A program made the translations under genes and the position numbers. Below the pieces are notes generated by a model. It did no database searches and was not told where the DNA came from. It saw only the letters and a list, made by a program, of their open reading frames with translations. Shown piece after piece: positions 14,667 to 16,166 of a stretch of 16,166 nt of DNA. Every line of letters begins with the position of its first letter. Within the stretch, counting starts at the first letter, position 1. The DNA is from Nostoc sp. GT001. GTDB lineage: Bacteria; Cyanobacteriota; Cyanobacteriia; Cyanobacteriales; Nostocaceae. Location: positions 3,888,814 through 3,904,979 of the forward strand of contig NZ_JAUDRJ010000003.1 in NCBI RefSeq assembly GCF_030382115.1. The letters are read 5' to 3'.

Positions 14667-16166
14667 TCAGAATCTGGCTAGTGTTTCTTTTGCTCCAAAC
14701 TCATACAACCTGCGTAAATAGTTCGTAACTGCATCAACAAAAAGCGGGGACTGCGATAGATCGCCAAAAATCTCAGTTAGGTTAAGCAATGGTTTGGCAT
14801 CGCCACCACTTGAATGAGCTAGTTGAGTCAGAGTACCTCCTATTGGATCATCGATGGCAATGGCGTTACCTTGGTCATCCAGCCCATTGAGATAACGGAA
14901 CCAAGCTGCAACGGTGAGGCTCATGTAATCAATCGCCCTTGCTTGGTGCAGCGCATCACGAACTGAGCCTAAAACAAATTTTGGCATTTTGGCGGAGCTA
15001 TTCAAGCAAAGACGCGGGAGTTGATCTCGAATCTTAGGATTGGCAAAGCGTTCAATTAAGGTTTTTTTGTAATTATCTAAATCAATCCCCGGTACAGGTT
15101 GGAGTGTGGGCGTAACTTCTGCCATCAAATTATCAACGGCTTGGCGAATCAATGGATCTGCCATGACTTCATGAACGTAAGTGTAGCCTGCCAAGGAGCC
15201 GAGATAGCCAATCAACAAGTGACTGGCGTTGAGCAGCCGGATTTTCATCATTTCATAAGGATGAACATCCTTAGTCATCTGCACACCAACTGATTCCCAA
15301 TCGGGTCTACCTGCGCTGAAATTGTCTTCGACTACCCACTGAAGAAACGGTTCGGCAACAACTGGAAAGGCATCATCGATGTTGAATTGTTCCGCCACCA
15401 TTTTGATATCTGCTGGGGTGGTGGCAGGGGTAATGCGATCGACCATACAGTTGGGAAACGCTACATTTTCGGCAACCCAATGCCCCAATTCTGGGTTCTG
15501 CATTTGGGCAAATGCGGTTAACATTTTGCGGGCAATGTTGCCGTTACCTTGCAAGTTGTCGCAGGACAATACGGTAAATGGTGCTATTCCCTGTTGACGG
15601 CGGCGATCGAGGGCTGCTGTCAAAAAGCCATATACTCCAATTGGTTCATCAGGATGCTGCAAATCGTATTGAATTGTCGGGTGATTGGCATCGAATTCAC
15701 CGCTACCTTCAATATAGTAGTAGCCTCCTTCGGTAATGGTGAGGGTGACGATGCGGCATTTGGGATCTGCTAAGGTGTCAATCACAGCTTGGCGGTTATC
15801 TGGGGCAAACAGATATTTTGTAATTGCCCCAATCACACGAGCGCGATCGCCTTCTGGTGACTTTTCAACCAAGGTATATAAACAATCTTGTGATTCCAGT
15901 GCATCCCGCATCCGTTTGTCGAATTCTAGTAGCCCAACTCCGCAGATTCCCCATTCATTACCGAGATTTTGATGAAAGTAATTATCCAGGTATAACGCCT
16001 GATGTGCCCGATGGAACCCACCCACACCAATATGGACAATACCATTAGTGATTTGATGGCGATCGTAATTGGGTACGCGAACGTTATTTCCTAAATTAAA
16101 CAGAGATGCTTCATTCAGTTTGATTGCTGATCCTGTGCTGATGATATTGCTGTTCATTGGATTCAT
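14667..16166 (-). CDS. Mannitol 2-dehydrogenase-type long-chain polyol dehydrogenase
   Basis: A 499-residue NAD(P)-dependent oxidoreductase that interconverts a polyol (mannitol, arabinitol or sorbitol) and its ketose. The Rossmann segment IVHIGVGGFHRAHQALYLDNY (about 43-63) is diagnostic, TITEGGYY and SCDNLQGNG follow, and MKIRLLNASH (Lys308, Asn313, His316) is the KxxxxNxxH catalytic set of the long-chain polyol dehydrogenases. Length is normal for the family (about 490). The ATG at 16166 is the last base set of the window; an alternative ATG lies three codons in, so the gene is probably complete but its upstream region is not visible. Substrate preference cannot be read from sequence. The nearest carbohydrate gene, xylulokinase, is on the same strand 10 kb further on, which favours an arabinitol or related pentitol route as one option. 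Confidence 0.92.
   Translation of the reverse strand: MNPMNSNIISTGSAIKLNEASLFNLGNNVRVPNYDRHQITNGIVHIGVGGFHRAHQALYLDNYFHQNLGNEWGICGVGLLEFDKRMRDALESQDCLYTLVEKSPEGDRARVIGAITKYLFAPDNRQAVIDTLADPKCRIVTLTITEGGYYYIEGSGEFDANHPTIQYDLQHPDEPIGVYGFLTAALDRRRQQGIAPFTVLSCDNLQGNGNIARKMLTAFAQMQNPELGHWVAENVAFPNCMVDRITPATTPADIKMVAEQFNIDDAFPVVAEPFLQWVVEDNFSAGRPDWESVGVQMTKDVHPYEMMKIRLLNASHLLIGYLGSLAGYTYVHEVMADPLIRQAVDNLMAEVTPTLQPVPGIDLDNYKKTLIERFANPKIRDQLPRLCLNSSAKMPKFVLGSVRDALHQARAIDYMSLTVAAWFRYLNGLDDQGNAIAIDDPIGGTLTQLAHSSGGDAKPLLNLTEIFGDLSQSPLFVDAVTNYLRRLYEFGAKETLARF

Overview
The window looks like a filamentous, probably heterocystous cyanobacterium (Nostoc/Calothrix-like). The evidence is repeated GCGATCGC (HIP1) octamers inside genes, many short palindromic intergenic repeats of the kind common in Nostocales, a CHAT-protease/nSTAND-WD40 pair, and a LanM lanthipeptide synthetase. 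No rRNA, tRNA or CRISPR array was seen.

Layout. Positions 1-600 hold no convincing gene but several nested inverted-repeat elements. 651-2781 carries three small accessory genes: a DUF442-type phosphatase (minus), a GNAT acetyltransferase (plus) and a TetR regulator (plus). 3022-4509 is a xylulokinase (minus) with a small dispersed repeat apparently inserted in its reading frame. 4522-5433 is a repeat-rich gap ending in a decayed IS element with a transposase C-terminal remnant, directly upstream of the main system. 5434-10221 is a two-gene plus-strand unit: a CHAT (caspase-like) protein, then a 1242-residue nSTAND NTPase with one predicted membrane helix and 14 nearly identical WD40 repeats. 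A short open frame of unknown origin follows. 10608-11054 is a small gene with a lanthipeptide-leader-like motif, convergent with a 1054-residue LanM (11241-14405, minus). 14667-16166 is a long-chain polyol (mannitol-type) dehydrogenase (minus) with a clear terminator.

The most interesting system is the CHAT/nSTAND-WD40 pair. The C-terminal ~35 residues of the CHAT protein and residues ~15-45 of the nSTAND protein carry the same Gly/Asn/Gln-rich motif (IQQ..., NQxIG, M.G, GNV). An effector with a C-terminal motif beside an NLR-like receptor with the matching N-terminal motif is the arrangement known for amyloid-type signalling (fungal HET-S/NWD2, bacterial BASS). The inferred job is regulated cell death or abortive defence: the WD40 propellers sense, the nSTAND domain oligomerises, the motif templates the effector motif, and the CHAT protease, possibly with a membrane-active helical segment, is switched on.

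Second, the LanM has apparently intact dehydratase residues, but its cyclase domain seems to have lost two of the three zinc ligands, and the neighbouring precursor-like gene is Cys-poor.

Third, the polyol dehydrogenase and the xylulokinase (plausibly polyol to ketose to ketose phosphate) lie on the same strand on either side of the ~10-kb accessory block, which suggests the block may have been inserted between metabolically related genes.
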